Assembly (NCBI GenBank): GCA_002338565.1
Contig: DDIN01000002.1
Span: 186,001 to 250,000, forward strand
DNA from: Hyphomonadaceae bacterium UBA1849
Lineage (GTDB): Bacteria; Pseudomonadota; Alphaproteobacteria; Caulobacterales; Hyphomonadaceae
Direction of reading: 5' to 3'
Length of the DNA stretch: 64,000 nt
A model generated the notes under the pieces. It was given only the letters and a program-made list of their open reading frames with translations, made no database searches and was not told the DNA's origin. Positions 52,593 to 60,239 of the stretch are shown here, piece after piece (position 1 is the stretch's first letter; the number at the start of each line of letters is the position of its first letter). Made by a program: the position numbers and the translations under genes.

Positions 52593-53306
52593 ATGCAGGA
52601 TGTTATCGGGCAATTTCTGTCCGCGATTTTTTATGGGTCAGACATCAGTTCATTGGCTGATCTGGCTGAGCCGGCCAACCTACAGCACGCATTAGTTGTA
52701 TCCGTCCTGATTGTTGTCACCGCCGCAATCATCTGGATTCTCAAAGGACGTAGCTGGGCATTCATCTATGTTGCGCTGATTCCTGCTCTCAACTGGTCCT
52801 TCGGAAATGTCGACAGCATCAGCTTTATCAAGCCAAATGAGAGCTTCCCACATGGGGTATTGATCAATCCGCTGACCATGGTCACGGGGCTTGTCTTTGT
52901 TCTGCGGGACTTCGTTCAGCGGGAAATCGGCCATAAAGTTCTTATCGTTATGGCCATGGCGATTGCCTGGTCATTCTACTATTCATGGGCTGTGATCGCG
53001 GTCGCATCCGGCATTGCATTCGCAGTATCTGAAACGGTCGACTGGCTTCTTTTCACCTTCACCAAGTACCGTCTCTCAACGCGTATTCTTCTGTCGAGCG
53101 CGCTGGCAGCACCGATCGATACGACAGTGTTCCTGTACGGGGCAGATTTGGCGCAGGCAATGGCCGGTATCGCCGAACGTGGATCGCAGCTCCATCCAGC
53201 CAACTGGATTGTGTTTGTGATCGGTAAAATGGTCGGCGCCGTCGTCGTGTCATGGATGATCCGGCGACGCGAAGACCGAGGTGAGGTTGATCCGAAGGCC
53301 GCCTGA
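52593..53306 (+). CDS. VUT/YhhQ-family transporter (queuosine precursor type)
   Basis: 237 residues, about six membrane helices. The segment RDFVQREIGHKVLIVMAMAIAW, then FAVSETVDWLLFTFTKYRLS and ALAAPIDTTVFLYGADLAQ match the vitamin-uptake/queuosine-precursor transporter family (YhhQ). The Glu and Asp residues within helices are conserved in this family. GAGGGG upstream of the ATG. Takes up a 7-deazaguanine precursor or similar; inferred from family. Confidence 0.85.
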   Translation: MQDVIGQFLSAIFYGSDISSLADLAEPANLQHALVVSVLIVVTAAIIWILKGRSWAFIYVALIPALNWSFGNVDSISFIKPNESFPHGVLINPLTMVTGLVFVLRDFVQREIGHKVLIVMAMAIAWSFYYSWAVIAVASGIAFAVSETVDWLLFTFTKYRLSTRILLSSALAAPIDTTVFLYGADLAQAMAGIAERGSQLHPANWIVFVIGKMVGAVVVSWMIRRREDRGEVDPKAA

Positions 53307-53344
53307 TTAAGCCTGATGGGGCTGTGATGGCCTCAAGACTGCAT

Positions 53345-53374
53345 CGTGTCGTGAAACTGAACCATAACGACACG
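53345..53374 (+). repeat. 8-bp perfect inverted repeat before the Flp-like gene
   Basis: CGTGTCGT (53345-53352) and ACGACACG (53367-53374), 14-base loop. Lies 10 bases upstream of the 53385 ATG and could shape access to it. Confidence 0.5.
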
Positions 53375-53384
53375 GACCATTGGG

Positions 53385-53555
53385 ATGAAACTGGAATACG
53401 GCCTGCTAATCGCACTTATCGCCAGCGTAGCCATTATTGGCTGGACACATCTCAGTGCCGAACTTGGTCTGACGTTTCAGTCGCTAGGTCTTGTGACCAG
53501 CGGCGAGCCTGCTGAAGCAGGCACACCAGCTATAGAAGTGGTAGACCCAGCCTAG
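53385..53555 (+). CDS. Flp/Fap-pilin-like 56-residue protein
   Basis: MKLEYGLLIALIASVAIIGW followed by a short Ser/Leu-rich region and an acidic C-terminal tail. EYGLLIALIA closely follows the hydrophobic core of Flp-type class IVb pilins, but the Gly-leader before the Glu is missing, so a prepilin peptidase site is not visible. Only a weak GGA site precedes it. The frame is too short for length-based calls; its stop overlaps the Usp gene end by four bases. May be a vestigial pilin or an inner-membrane mini-protein. Confidence 0.55.
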   Translation: MKLEYGLLIALIASVAIIGWTHLSAELGLTFQSLGLVTSGEPAEAGTPAIEVVDPA

Positions 53556-54400
53556 TGGGCCAGGGCGAGCGCCGGGCCCTGATCTGCACGCAGAAGGCTT
53601 TTGCTCACGCCGCCGAAGATGAACTCTTCCAGACGGTTATGGCCATAAGCTCCGGCAATGATAATGCCGGCACTCTCATCTGAAGCGAGTTTCAGCAGGC
53701 CTTCTGCAACATTGCCGTTAAAGTTGGTCGCTTCGGACGCAATGCCAAAGCGCTCCAGATAAGCCTGAACGAATGCGGGATCCTCACTGCCATTGCGGTC
53801 CTGTGCATCAATCCGGTTGCTGTTCTGCGCAATGATGATCCGGTCAGCGGCTTTCAGAACCGGCGTATGGAAGCGTACAGCGCGCGCGGCTTCCGGGCTG
53901 CCATCCCATGCAATAATCACAGTGCCGTAATGTGCAGGTTCGTCCGTACCGCAGGCAATGACCGGCAAGCGTTTGTCCAGCAGAATGCTTTCGAATGCCA
54001 GGCCATGGTCTGATCCGTCGGTGACGCATTCGTGCGGTGTGACGAATGCATCAGATAGCATGGAGATGCGAGGATAGACTTCGCTTGGAAGACCTATTTC
54101 GTGTTCGATCTTCCGCTTCTCCACTGGAACGCCTTCGTCATTGCAGACTTTGTGGAACAGTGTCTCGAGCTTTTCACGAGCTTCTTTTTGAGCATCGCGA
54201 ATGCCGTCCGCCAGCGTTCCGCCGGTCGCGATCATCACGCCATGCATGCTGACGCCTGTCATCAACATGGCCCGCGCCGGATCAGGCATGGCCGAAACGC
54301 CTACGAGCGTCGTATCGAGCTTGAGCGCAAGGCGCGCTGCGAGCTTGAGTGAATTTTCGAGGCTGAATTCGCCTTCGGTCAGGGCTGCGTGCACAGTCAT
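53552..54400 (-). CDS. Universal stress protein, two UspA domains
   Basis: 282 residues, cytosolic. The second domain has the clear UspA nucleotide-loop pattern: GTVIIAWDGSPEAARAV in the middle and ADESAGIIIAGAYGHNRLEEFIFGG at the end, with G-x2-G-x9-G like spacing. The first half (TVHAALTEGEFSLENSLKLA) is more divergent. Tandem Usp proteins bind ATP or respond to stress. Downstream of thyA on the same strand after a hairpin terminator. Confidence 0.88.
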   Translation of the reverse strand: MTVHAALTEGEFSLENSLKLAARLALKLDTTLVGVSAMPDPARAMLMTGVSMHGVMIATGGTLADGIRDAQKEAREKLETLFHKVCNDEGVPVEKRKIEHEIGLPSEVYPRISMLSDAFVTPHECVTDGSDHGLAFESILLDKRLPVIACGTDEPAHYGTVIIAWDGSPEAARAVRFHTPVLKAADRIIIAQNSNRIDAQDRNGSEDPAFVQAYLERFGIASEATNFNGNVAEGLLKLASDESAGIIIAGAYGHNRLEEFIFGGVSKSLLRADQGPALALAH

Positions 54401-54416
54401 TGTCGCGTCCTCCTCT

Positions 54417-54439
54417 AAAAGGCAGGGAATTACCCTGCT
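54417..54439 (-). terminator. Weak intrinsic terminator after thyA
   Basis: GCAGGG (54422-54427) and CCCTGC (54433-54438) form a 6-bp stem; on the minus strand TTTT (54417-54420) follows the stem. Ends thyA before the Usp gene. Confidence 0.6.
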
Positions 54440-54518
54440 GTTAGTATGGATTTTGTCTCAATGAACGTGAACTACAAGTAGTCAGTTCCGCGCAGTCTGA
54501 AATAAACCTGTGTATCGA

Positions 54519-55373
54519 CTAAACGGCGATTGGTGCGCGAATGCCTGGATGAGCATCATAGTCGGTGAGTTTGAAGTCGCTGCGTTCCCAGCCAAAAATG
54601 TCGTTACGGTCTGTATTTAACAGCATACGCGGCGCCGGTTTCGGCTCGCGGGAGAGCTGCAGGCGCGCCTGATCCAGATGGTTCAGATACAGGTGAGCAT
54701 CACCGAGCGTATGGACGAACTCGCCAGCTTTCAGTCCGCACGCCTGCGCCATCATCATGGTGAGGAGGGCGTATGAGGCGATGTTGAAGGGCACGCCGAG
54801 GAACACATCTGCCGAGCGTTGATAAAGCTGGCAGTTCAGCTTGCCGTCCATAACATTGAACTGGAACAGGCAATGGCAGGGCGGAAGCGCCATGTCGTTT
54901 ACATCTGCAGGGTTCCAGGCAGATACAATAAGACGGCGCGAATTCGGATTGTTGCGAATTTCATCACGCACCCAAGTTAGCTGGTCGATCGTTTCGCCGG
55001 TTGGCGCTGCCCAGGATCGCCATTGCTTACCGTAGACGGGGCCAAGATCACCGTTTTCGTCAGCCCACTCATCCCAGATCGAAACGCCGTTCTCTTGAAG
55101 ATATCGGACATTCGTGTCGCCGTTAATAAACCAGAGCAGCTCATAGATAATCGATTTCAGATGAAGCTTTTTGGTTGTCAAAAGTGGAAACGTGTCAGAC
55201 AGGTCGAAGCGCATCTGGTGTCCGAACACGGCTTTTGTGCCGGTTCCGGTACGATCTCCGCGCTCAACACCGTCTTTAAGGATACGTTTCAGAAGCTTCA
55301 AATACGTAATATCAGCGGAATCTGATTTTTTTTTGACTTCCGGTTGTGTTGCGTCAGAGTTCACGTTCTGCAT
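54519..55373 (-). CDS. thyA: Thymidylate synthase
   Basis: Methylates dUMP to dTMP with methylene-tetrahydrofolate. 284 residues. GDRTGTGTKAVFGHQMRFDL, ELLWFINGDTNVRYL, and the catalytic Cys in ALPPCHCLFQFNV. The N-terminal tail before ADITYLKLL (about 22 residues, Lys/Ser-rich) is longer than in E. coli. folA lies 2 kb away, so the dTMP cycle is clustered here. Confidence 0.94.
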   Translation of the reverse strand: MQNVNSDATQPEVKKKSDSADITYLKLLKRILKDGVERGDRTGTGTKAVFGHQMRFDLSDTFPLLTTKKLHLKSIIYELLWFINGDTNVRYLQENGVSIWDEWADENGDLGPVYGKQWRSWAAPTGETIDQLTWVRDEIRNNPNSRRLIVSAWNPADVNDMALPPCHCLFQFNVMDGKLNCQLYQRSADVFLGVPFNIASYALLTMMMAQACGLKAGEFVHTLGDAHLYLNHLDQARLQLSREPKPAPRMLLNTDRNDIFGWERSDFKLTDYDAHPGIRAPIAV

Positions 55374-55581
55374 CCCGTTTACCTTATCTCACTTACACAC
55401 ATCTGAAAAAGTATGTCTTTTTATCGAAGATAGACCATGACTTCTGTCCGGTTAACCATCGCAGATCCTTATGGTTAGCAAACCTCTTAAGATCAGACGA
55501 TGATTCGGCAATCAGAGTTATCTCCTGTGTAGGAGTTAACAACAATAATACGACCCATAAATTCAGCGAAGTGTGGGTAGA

Positions 55582-56862
55582 ATGCTGAAAGCGGGACGGA
55601 CATTCATAAATGCATTGAGGGAGCGCGATGGCAATGTCACCATGACATTCGCTTTGACGCTTATCCCTTTGATGATGGTTGCCGGTCTCGCTGTCGACTT
55701 TTCGCGAACTGAGGGCTCTGCAACCCAAGTTCAATCTGCGCTCGATGGTGCTGTTCTCGCAGCAGCTCGTGCCCTGCAGGATGACAAGACAGACGCGCAA
55801 ATCCGTCAGACAGGGCGTGTGTATTACGATGCGACCGTGTCTGCGAACAATGTAAATGCAAGTTGCGCCAACCCGATCTTCGAAATCGACCGTGTGAACC
55901 ACCAGGTAGTCTCCAGTGTGACGTGTCAGGAGCGTACTACGCTTTCCGGCTTGCTGGGCATGGAGACCCTTGAATTTACACGCTACGCGGAAACGGATTA
56001 TGGCGTTGGCAAGCTTGATGTCGTCTTCATGTTTGATACGTCCGGGTCTATGGGTGATAATGATCGCATGCTCGATCTGCAGCATGCTGCCCGTGACGCC
56101 GTTCGCACCATTCTGAACAGCGAAGTTGAAGACCCTGATGACGTTCGCATTGCGATCTCGACATATGCGTCAGCAGTGAATGTCGGAGAAGACCTGTTTG
56201 AGACTGTTACGGACGAAGAACCGGATCAATACGAGTGTTCCCGCTGGAGACGGCGTGGCCGCAGCAATAATTATTATTGCCAGCGCTGGGAGCAGGTGAC
56301 AGACACATGCGTCACTGGCCGCGAGGGCGCTCAGAAATATACTGATGCAGCACCAGGTTCGGGCGCATGGATGCGGTATGAAACCACATCCTGTAACTCG
56401 GCGGGCCTCACGCCACTGACCAACCATCAGGGCACGCTCATTTCTGCGATCAGCACCATGCCGACGTCCGGCGGCACCGCCGGGCATCTTGGTATCGCGT
56501 GGGCCTGGTATCTGATTTCGCCGGACTGGGCGGGCATTTGGGGTTCGGATTCGGCACCTCGCGCTTATGACGAGCCGGACTCGACCAAAGTTGCCATTCT
56601 CATGACTGATGGTGAGTTCAATACCGATTACATGAGCAATGGTAATTCTTTCGACCATGCCCAGCGGTTCTGCGATGCGATGAAAGCGGAAGGTATAGTG
56701 ATCTACACAGTCGCGTTTCAGGCGCCGCAACAGGGGCAGAATATTCTGAATTATTGCTCTTCTGGCAGCGAGTACGCGTTTAACGCCTCAAATGGCGAGC
56801 AATTGGAAGAAGCCTATCAGGCAATTGCTACGAACATCTCCGATTTGCGGATTTCTCACTAA
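55582..56862 (+). CDS. TadG-like protein with von Willebrand A domain
   Basis: 426 residues. An N-terminal TadE/TadG segment, NVTMTFALTLIPLMMVAGLAVDFSR, with the hydrophobic anchor, then AILAA-type helices and a vWA domain: DVVFMFDTSGSMGDNDRM contains a MIDAS D-x-S-x-S, and the Thr and Asp later complete it (AILMTDGEFNTDYM). An Arg-rich insert with Cys pairs lies in the middle. Such proteins assist Flp pilus assembly or surface adhesion. The start is probably the ATG at 55582, with a GTG nine bases earlier as the alternative. Its upstream 200 bases are AT-rich. Confidence 0.85.
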   Translation: MLKAGRTFINALRERDGNVTMTFALTLIPLMMVAGLAVDFSRTEGSATQVQSALDGAVLAAARALQDDKTDAQIRQTGRVYYDATVSANNVNASCANPIFEIDRVNHQVVSSVTCQERTTLSGLLGMETLEFTRYAETDYGVGKLDVVFMFDTSGSMGDNDRMLDLQHAARDAVRTILNSEVEDPDDVRIAISTYASAVNVGEDLFETVTDEEPDQYECSRWRRRGRSNNYYCQRWEQVTDTCVTGREGAQKYTDAAPGSGAWMRYETTSCNSAGLTPLTNHQGTLISAISTMPTSGGTAGHLGIAWAWYLISPDWAGIWGSDSAPRAYDEPDSTKVAILMTDGEFNTDYMSNGNSFDHAQRFCDAMKAEGIVIYTVAFQAPQQGQNILNYCSSGSEYAFNASNGEQLEEAYQAIATNISDLRISH

Positions 56863-56909
56863 GCGGTTCAAAACCTGCCTTTCAATGGCCGAATATCACC
56901 ACTATATAA

Positions 56910-57236
56910 GTTCTGTTCTTCGGAACTATGGCGATAAACGCGCACGTAATAAGCGGTTTGGACCCGGGGGCGGTACCCGGCGGCTCCACCAATAACTCTG
57001 CTCATTAGGCAGAAGGTGAGGGGCCGAAATAGGATCGACAGACGTGTAAAGGTGATGCCTTCGCCCGGATGAGCTCCGTTAGAAGCTCAACTTGCAAATA
57101 GTTGCTAATGACAACTTTGCTGAAGGTGAACTCCTCGCAGCGTAATGCTGTGCGGTAACTAACCGACTAAACTCCTGAGAGGTTTAGCTCTTTCAGGCGG
57201 GGCCCGGAGGCGCCTGGCAACAGAAGCCTCCACTTT
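56910..57236 (+). ncRNA. ssrA: Two-piece (permuted) tmRNA, ssrA
   Basis: Rescues stalled ribosomes. Alphaproteobacterial permuted order: acceptor piece first, ending in CCA at 56991 (CGGCTCC-ACCA), then an intervening stretch, then the coding piece from GGGGCCG at 57020, which pairs with CGGCTCC. The tag frame starts at 57104 and reads ANDNFAEGELLAA then TAA (57143). A TATATAAG near 56903-56910 may be the -10. The 5' and 3' ends are approximate; a GGAGGC/GCCTCC hairpin near 57207-57231 may be the terminator. Confidence 0.93.
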
Positions 57237-57263
57237 ATCCATTTGCTCTCATATCGCTTCGCT

Positions 57264-57292
57264 CAGATAGAGCGCGCTCAGGGTGCTGTCTG
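57264..57292. repeat. Constant-loop hairpin, copy 3
   Basis: CAGATAG (57264-57270) pairs with CTGTCTG (57286-57292), one G-U. The loop has GCGCTCAGGGTG, as in copies 1 and 2 at 1.4 kb. Lies between ssrA and the 57335 gene. Confidence 0.55.
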
Positions 57293-57334
57293 TATTCCGT
57301 ACCGTGCGTGTCAGCTATGTTAGGCAGCTGTCGA

Positions 57335-57979
57335 TCAGTCCTCGGAGCTCCAGCCCCATGTCTGGCTACAGCTGCTGGACCGCGTGCTTCCATCCGGAGA
57401 TTCATATTCCGAACACTGCCTGCCATCACGGCCGCGACGTGATTCTGGAATTTCTAATCGCTCTTCCAGCCTGTCTCGAGCTGGATTGTCGTTATTAGTA
57501 TTTGCTGACTGAAACCCGCCCTCGAGGCTCCAACTGGAGCTTTCACTTTGTAGCGCGCTTCCGGAATGGCTCATTGCTGCGGTGGCTGGCAGGCGTTCAA
57601 GGTCTGGGTCGCGCGAAATCGCTTCGCGCCAGGCTTCGGTTTCCGCGAGCGTGGGTGAACGCTCCTCTATAGAACCATCTTCGAAGACGGTCTCCACGTA
57701 AGGGACTTTCTGACCGTCGGAGAGCGTGACGGTAACGATATCGACGCTTGTCACACGTCTGGCCATCTGTTCGTCGTCTTGCTGGAATGACAGCGTCTGC
57801 CCCCAACGAAAAGCCGGATCGTCATCACTGGCCTCTTCAGATACTTCGGGTTCAGGCTCAGTTGCGCATGTCTGGAAAAGGGCCGCGCTTGGAGAATTGC
57901 AATCTGGATCGTTGGCTTGAGCTAAAGCTGGCAGGCCGGTCAGTACGGCCGCGCATAGGGCGAGTTTAGCAAGTGACAT
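57335..57979 (-). CDS. Secreted hypothetical protein
   Basis: 214 residues from the ATG at 57979 (GGAGG eight bases upstream), giving signal peptide LALCAAVLTGLPALAQA cut at residue about 19. The mature part has a Cys-bearing first stretch (DPDCNSPSAALFQTC), an acidic linker, a beta segment (SVDIVTVTLSDGQKVPYVET), and a Ser/Arg-rich C-terminus with QCSEYESPDGSTRSSS. No family recognised. Upstream of MaoC on the same strand only in orientation. Confidence 0.65.
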   Translation of the reverse strand: MSLAKLALCAAVLTGLPALAQANDPDCNSPSAALFQTCATEPEPEVSEEASDDDPAFRWGQTLSFQQDDEQMARRVTSVDIVTVTLSDGQKVPYVETVFEDGSIEERSPTLAETEAWREAISRDPDLERLPATAAMSHSGSALQSESSSWSLEGGFQSANTNNDNPARDRLEERLEIPESRRGRDGRQCSEYESPDGSTRSSSCSQTWGWSSED

Positions 57980-58066
57980 ATCTGTACCCCTCCGTAACGA
58001 CGGCAGGCCGCCGATACGGAAAGATACCATATCTCAGAAACTTCCGAACATCCCCTGTTCAGAGGG

Positions 58067-58522
58067 TTAGCCGTAAACGACTGAAATTTGCTGTGCGACC
58101 AGAGCGGGGCGTTCCTGACCTTCAATCTCTACAGTCGACTCGTTGATCATCTGCTTGCCGCCGGACTTCTCGGTGACAGAGATGTTCTTCATGCGCAGAC
58201 GGACTTTAGAGCCAACGCGGACCATGTTGGTGAAACGGACTTTATCCGAGCCGTAATTGATACCGCGGGAGACACCGGTGATTTGAAGGACTTCAGACGA
58301 CAGCATCGGTAGCAGAGACAATGTCAGAAAGCCGTGCGCAATCGGGCCGCCCATTTCCTTTGTCGCGCGCTCTACGTCTACGTGGATCCATTGATGGTCG
58401 CCTGTAGCGTCCGCAAACAGGTTTACGCGGTCCTGATCAATGACGTGCCAGTCGGATACACCGATTTCCTGCCCGATGATGGATTCAAGATCTGCGTATG
58501 CGACTTTCTTTGTTTCAGCCAT
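58067..58522 (-). CDS. MaoC-like (R)-specific enoyl-CoA hydratase
   Basis: Hydrates trans-2-enoyl-CoA to (R)-3-hydroxyacyl-CoA or the reverse. 151 residues, one hotdog domain. The catalytic Asp/His pair is in DATGDHQWIHVD and the family segment GPIAHGFLTLSLLP follows. The acyl-CoA synthetase gene upstream ends 17 bases before it, so both are probably one transcript. Confidence 0.9.
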   Translation of the reverse strand: MAETKKVAYADLESIIGQEIGVSDWHVIDQDRVNLFADATGDHQWIHVDVERATKEMGGPIAHGFLTLSLLPMLSSEVLQITGVSRGINYGSDKVRFTNMVRVGSKVRLRMKNISVTEKSGGKQMINESTVEIEGQERPALVAQQISVVYG

Positions 58523-58539
58523 GTGTCTTCTCTTCTCGT

Positions 58540-60105
58540 TTAAATAATTCTGCTGTCTGATTTGCCCCAGTACCGGTCACGGACGAGGCGTTTGTAAAGC
58601 TTGCCCGTTGGGTGACGCGGAAGTTCAGGATCGAAATCCACGCTTTTCGGGCATTTGATTTTGGAAAGTTGCGACTGGCAATAGCGGATAAGCTCATCGC
58701 CGAGTTCATCACTCGCGGCCACGCCCGGCATTGGCTGGACAACCGCTTTCACTTCCTCTCCGAATTCGTCATTCGGCACGCCAATCACCGCAACGTCAGC
58801 GACCTTATGGTGCGTGATCAGAACGTTTTCAGCTTCCTGAGGGTAGATGTTCACCCCGCCGGAAATGATCATGAACGCCTTGCGGTCCGTCAGATAGAGG
58901 AAGCCGTCTTCGTCCAGCCTGCCAATGTCACCGAGTGAGGACCAGCCTTCCTTGAACGGGTGACAAGCCTTCTTCGATTTTTCCGGATCGTTATGGTAGG
59001 TCGGCGGCGTGGTGTCAGAGAAGTAGATCATGCCTTCTTCATTCGGGCCGAGCTCGTTGCCTTCCTCGTCGCAAATATGCGGAACGCCGTGCAGCGGTTT
59101 GCCGACGCTTCCCTTGTGCGTCATCCAGTCCGGTGAGGAAATCCATGTCAGGCCGTTTCCTTCAGAACCAGCATAGTATTCATGGATGACCGGGCCCCAC
59201 CATTCAATCATTTGTGCTTTCACCGGCACCGGGCATGGCGCGGCAGCGTGGACCGCAAATTTCAAGGATGACAGATCGTATGTTTTGCGCGTGGCCTCAG
59301 GCAGTTTGAGCATTTTGACGAACATGGTTGGTACCAGCTGCGTATGCGTGACCTGATATTTCTCTACCAGCTGCAGGAAGGTTTCAGGATCAAACTTGTC
59401 CATGATGATCGCCGTCGCCCCGATCGACATTGCGGTCATCGTCCAGCGCAGCGGGGCTGCGTGATAGAGCGGAGCAGGGGAGAGATAGATGCTGTCTTCA
59501 GTAATTCCGCCTGCTGCGCTGAGGATCATGCGTAGAACGCTGTCTGCCCCGATAGGTTTGTCCGGATCGAGCGGTGGGCGAATGCCCTTCGGGCGTCCCG
59601 TCGTGCCGGACGAGTAGAGCATGTCCGCACCGGCACTTTCATCACCAATCGGTGTAGAAGGCATGTCATTGCGCAAAGCTTCATAAACTTCATAACCTTC
59701 GACCTCACCGCAAACGCTAAAATAGCGTTCCATCCCGGTGATAGCCTTCACCTCTTTTGCGGCAACGGCGAGGTCAGGACAGGAAAAGAGCACTCGCGCG
59801 CCGGAGTCCTGCACGATGTAGTCGATTTCAGAAGCCGTCAGGCGAGACGAGATGCAGGTGAAATACAGGCCGGACCGCTGAGCCGCCCAGGCCAGCTCCA
59901 GATACTGGACCGAGTTCGTCATGAAGAATGCGATTGTGTCGCCCTTCTTCAAACCTATCGATCTGAAAAACTGTGCCCCTTGATTTGATCGCGTTTCAAG
60001 CTCGCCAAAGCTGAGCGTCTCTCCGGTGGCAGCCATGATAATGGCAGGCTTGTCCGGATGCTTAGCCGCGTGAATGCAAGGGTGGAATGTCTGCTCCTCC
60101 GCCAT
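58540..60105 (-). CDS. Acyl-CoA synthetase (AMP-forming)
   Basis: 521 residues of the ANL superfamily. Motifs: YSSGTTGRPKGIR near residue 172, YAGSEGNG near 315 in place of the usual Y-x-T/S-E, YLTDRKAFMIISGGVNIYP near 405 and the C-terminal Lys in RHPTGKLYKR. The IRPPLDPDKP stretch after the P-loop is a family insertion. Acts on fatty or aromatic acids; a MaoC hydratase is adjacent downstream, which favours fatty acid. Cytosolic. Confidence 0.9.
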   Translation of the reverse strand: MAEEQTFHPCIHAAKHPDKPAIIMAATGETLSFGELETRSNQGAQFFRSIGLKKGDTIAFFMTNSVQYLELAWAAQRSGLYFTCISSRLTASEIDYIVQDSGARVLFSCPDLAVAAKEVKAITGMERYFSVCGEVEGYEVYEALRNDMPSTPIGDESAGADMLYSSGTTGRPKGIRPPLDPDKPIGADSVLRMILSAAGGITEDSIYLSPAPLYHAAPLRWTMTAMSIGATAIIMDKFDPETFLQLVEKYQVTHTQLVPTMFVKMLKLPEATRKTYDLSSLKFAVHAAAPCPVPVKAQMIEWWGPVIHEYYAGSEGNGLTWISSPDWMTHKGSVGKPLHGVPHICDEEGNELGPNEEGMIYFSDTTPPTYHNDPEKSKKACHPFKEGWSSLGDIGRLDEDGFLYLTDRKAFMIISGGVNIYPQEAENVLITHHKVADVAVIGVPNDEFGEEVKAVVQPMPGVAASDELGDELIRYCQSQLSKIKCPKSVDFDPELPRHPTGKLYKRLVRDRYWGKSDSRII

Positions 60106-60239
60106 GCGCGTTTCCTTCCCGATTTTTTATATTTTCGAGAGGATGGCGCGAGCAAAGGTCACTGTCTAGCGGTGACGCTGGGGCAGGTAATCTGAAAAGA
60201 ATAAGACGCTGAGTTGTTACGCGGAGCTGCAAAGGTGTT

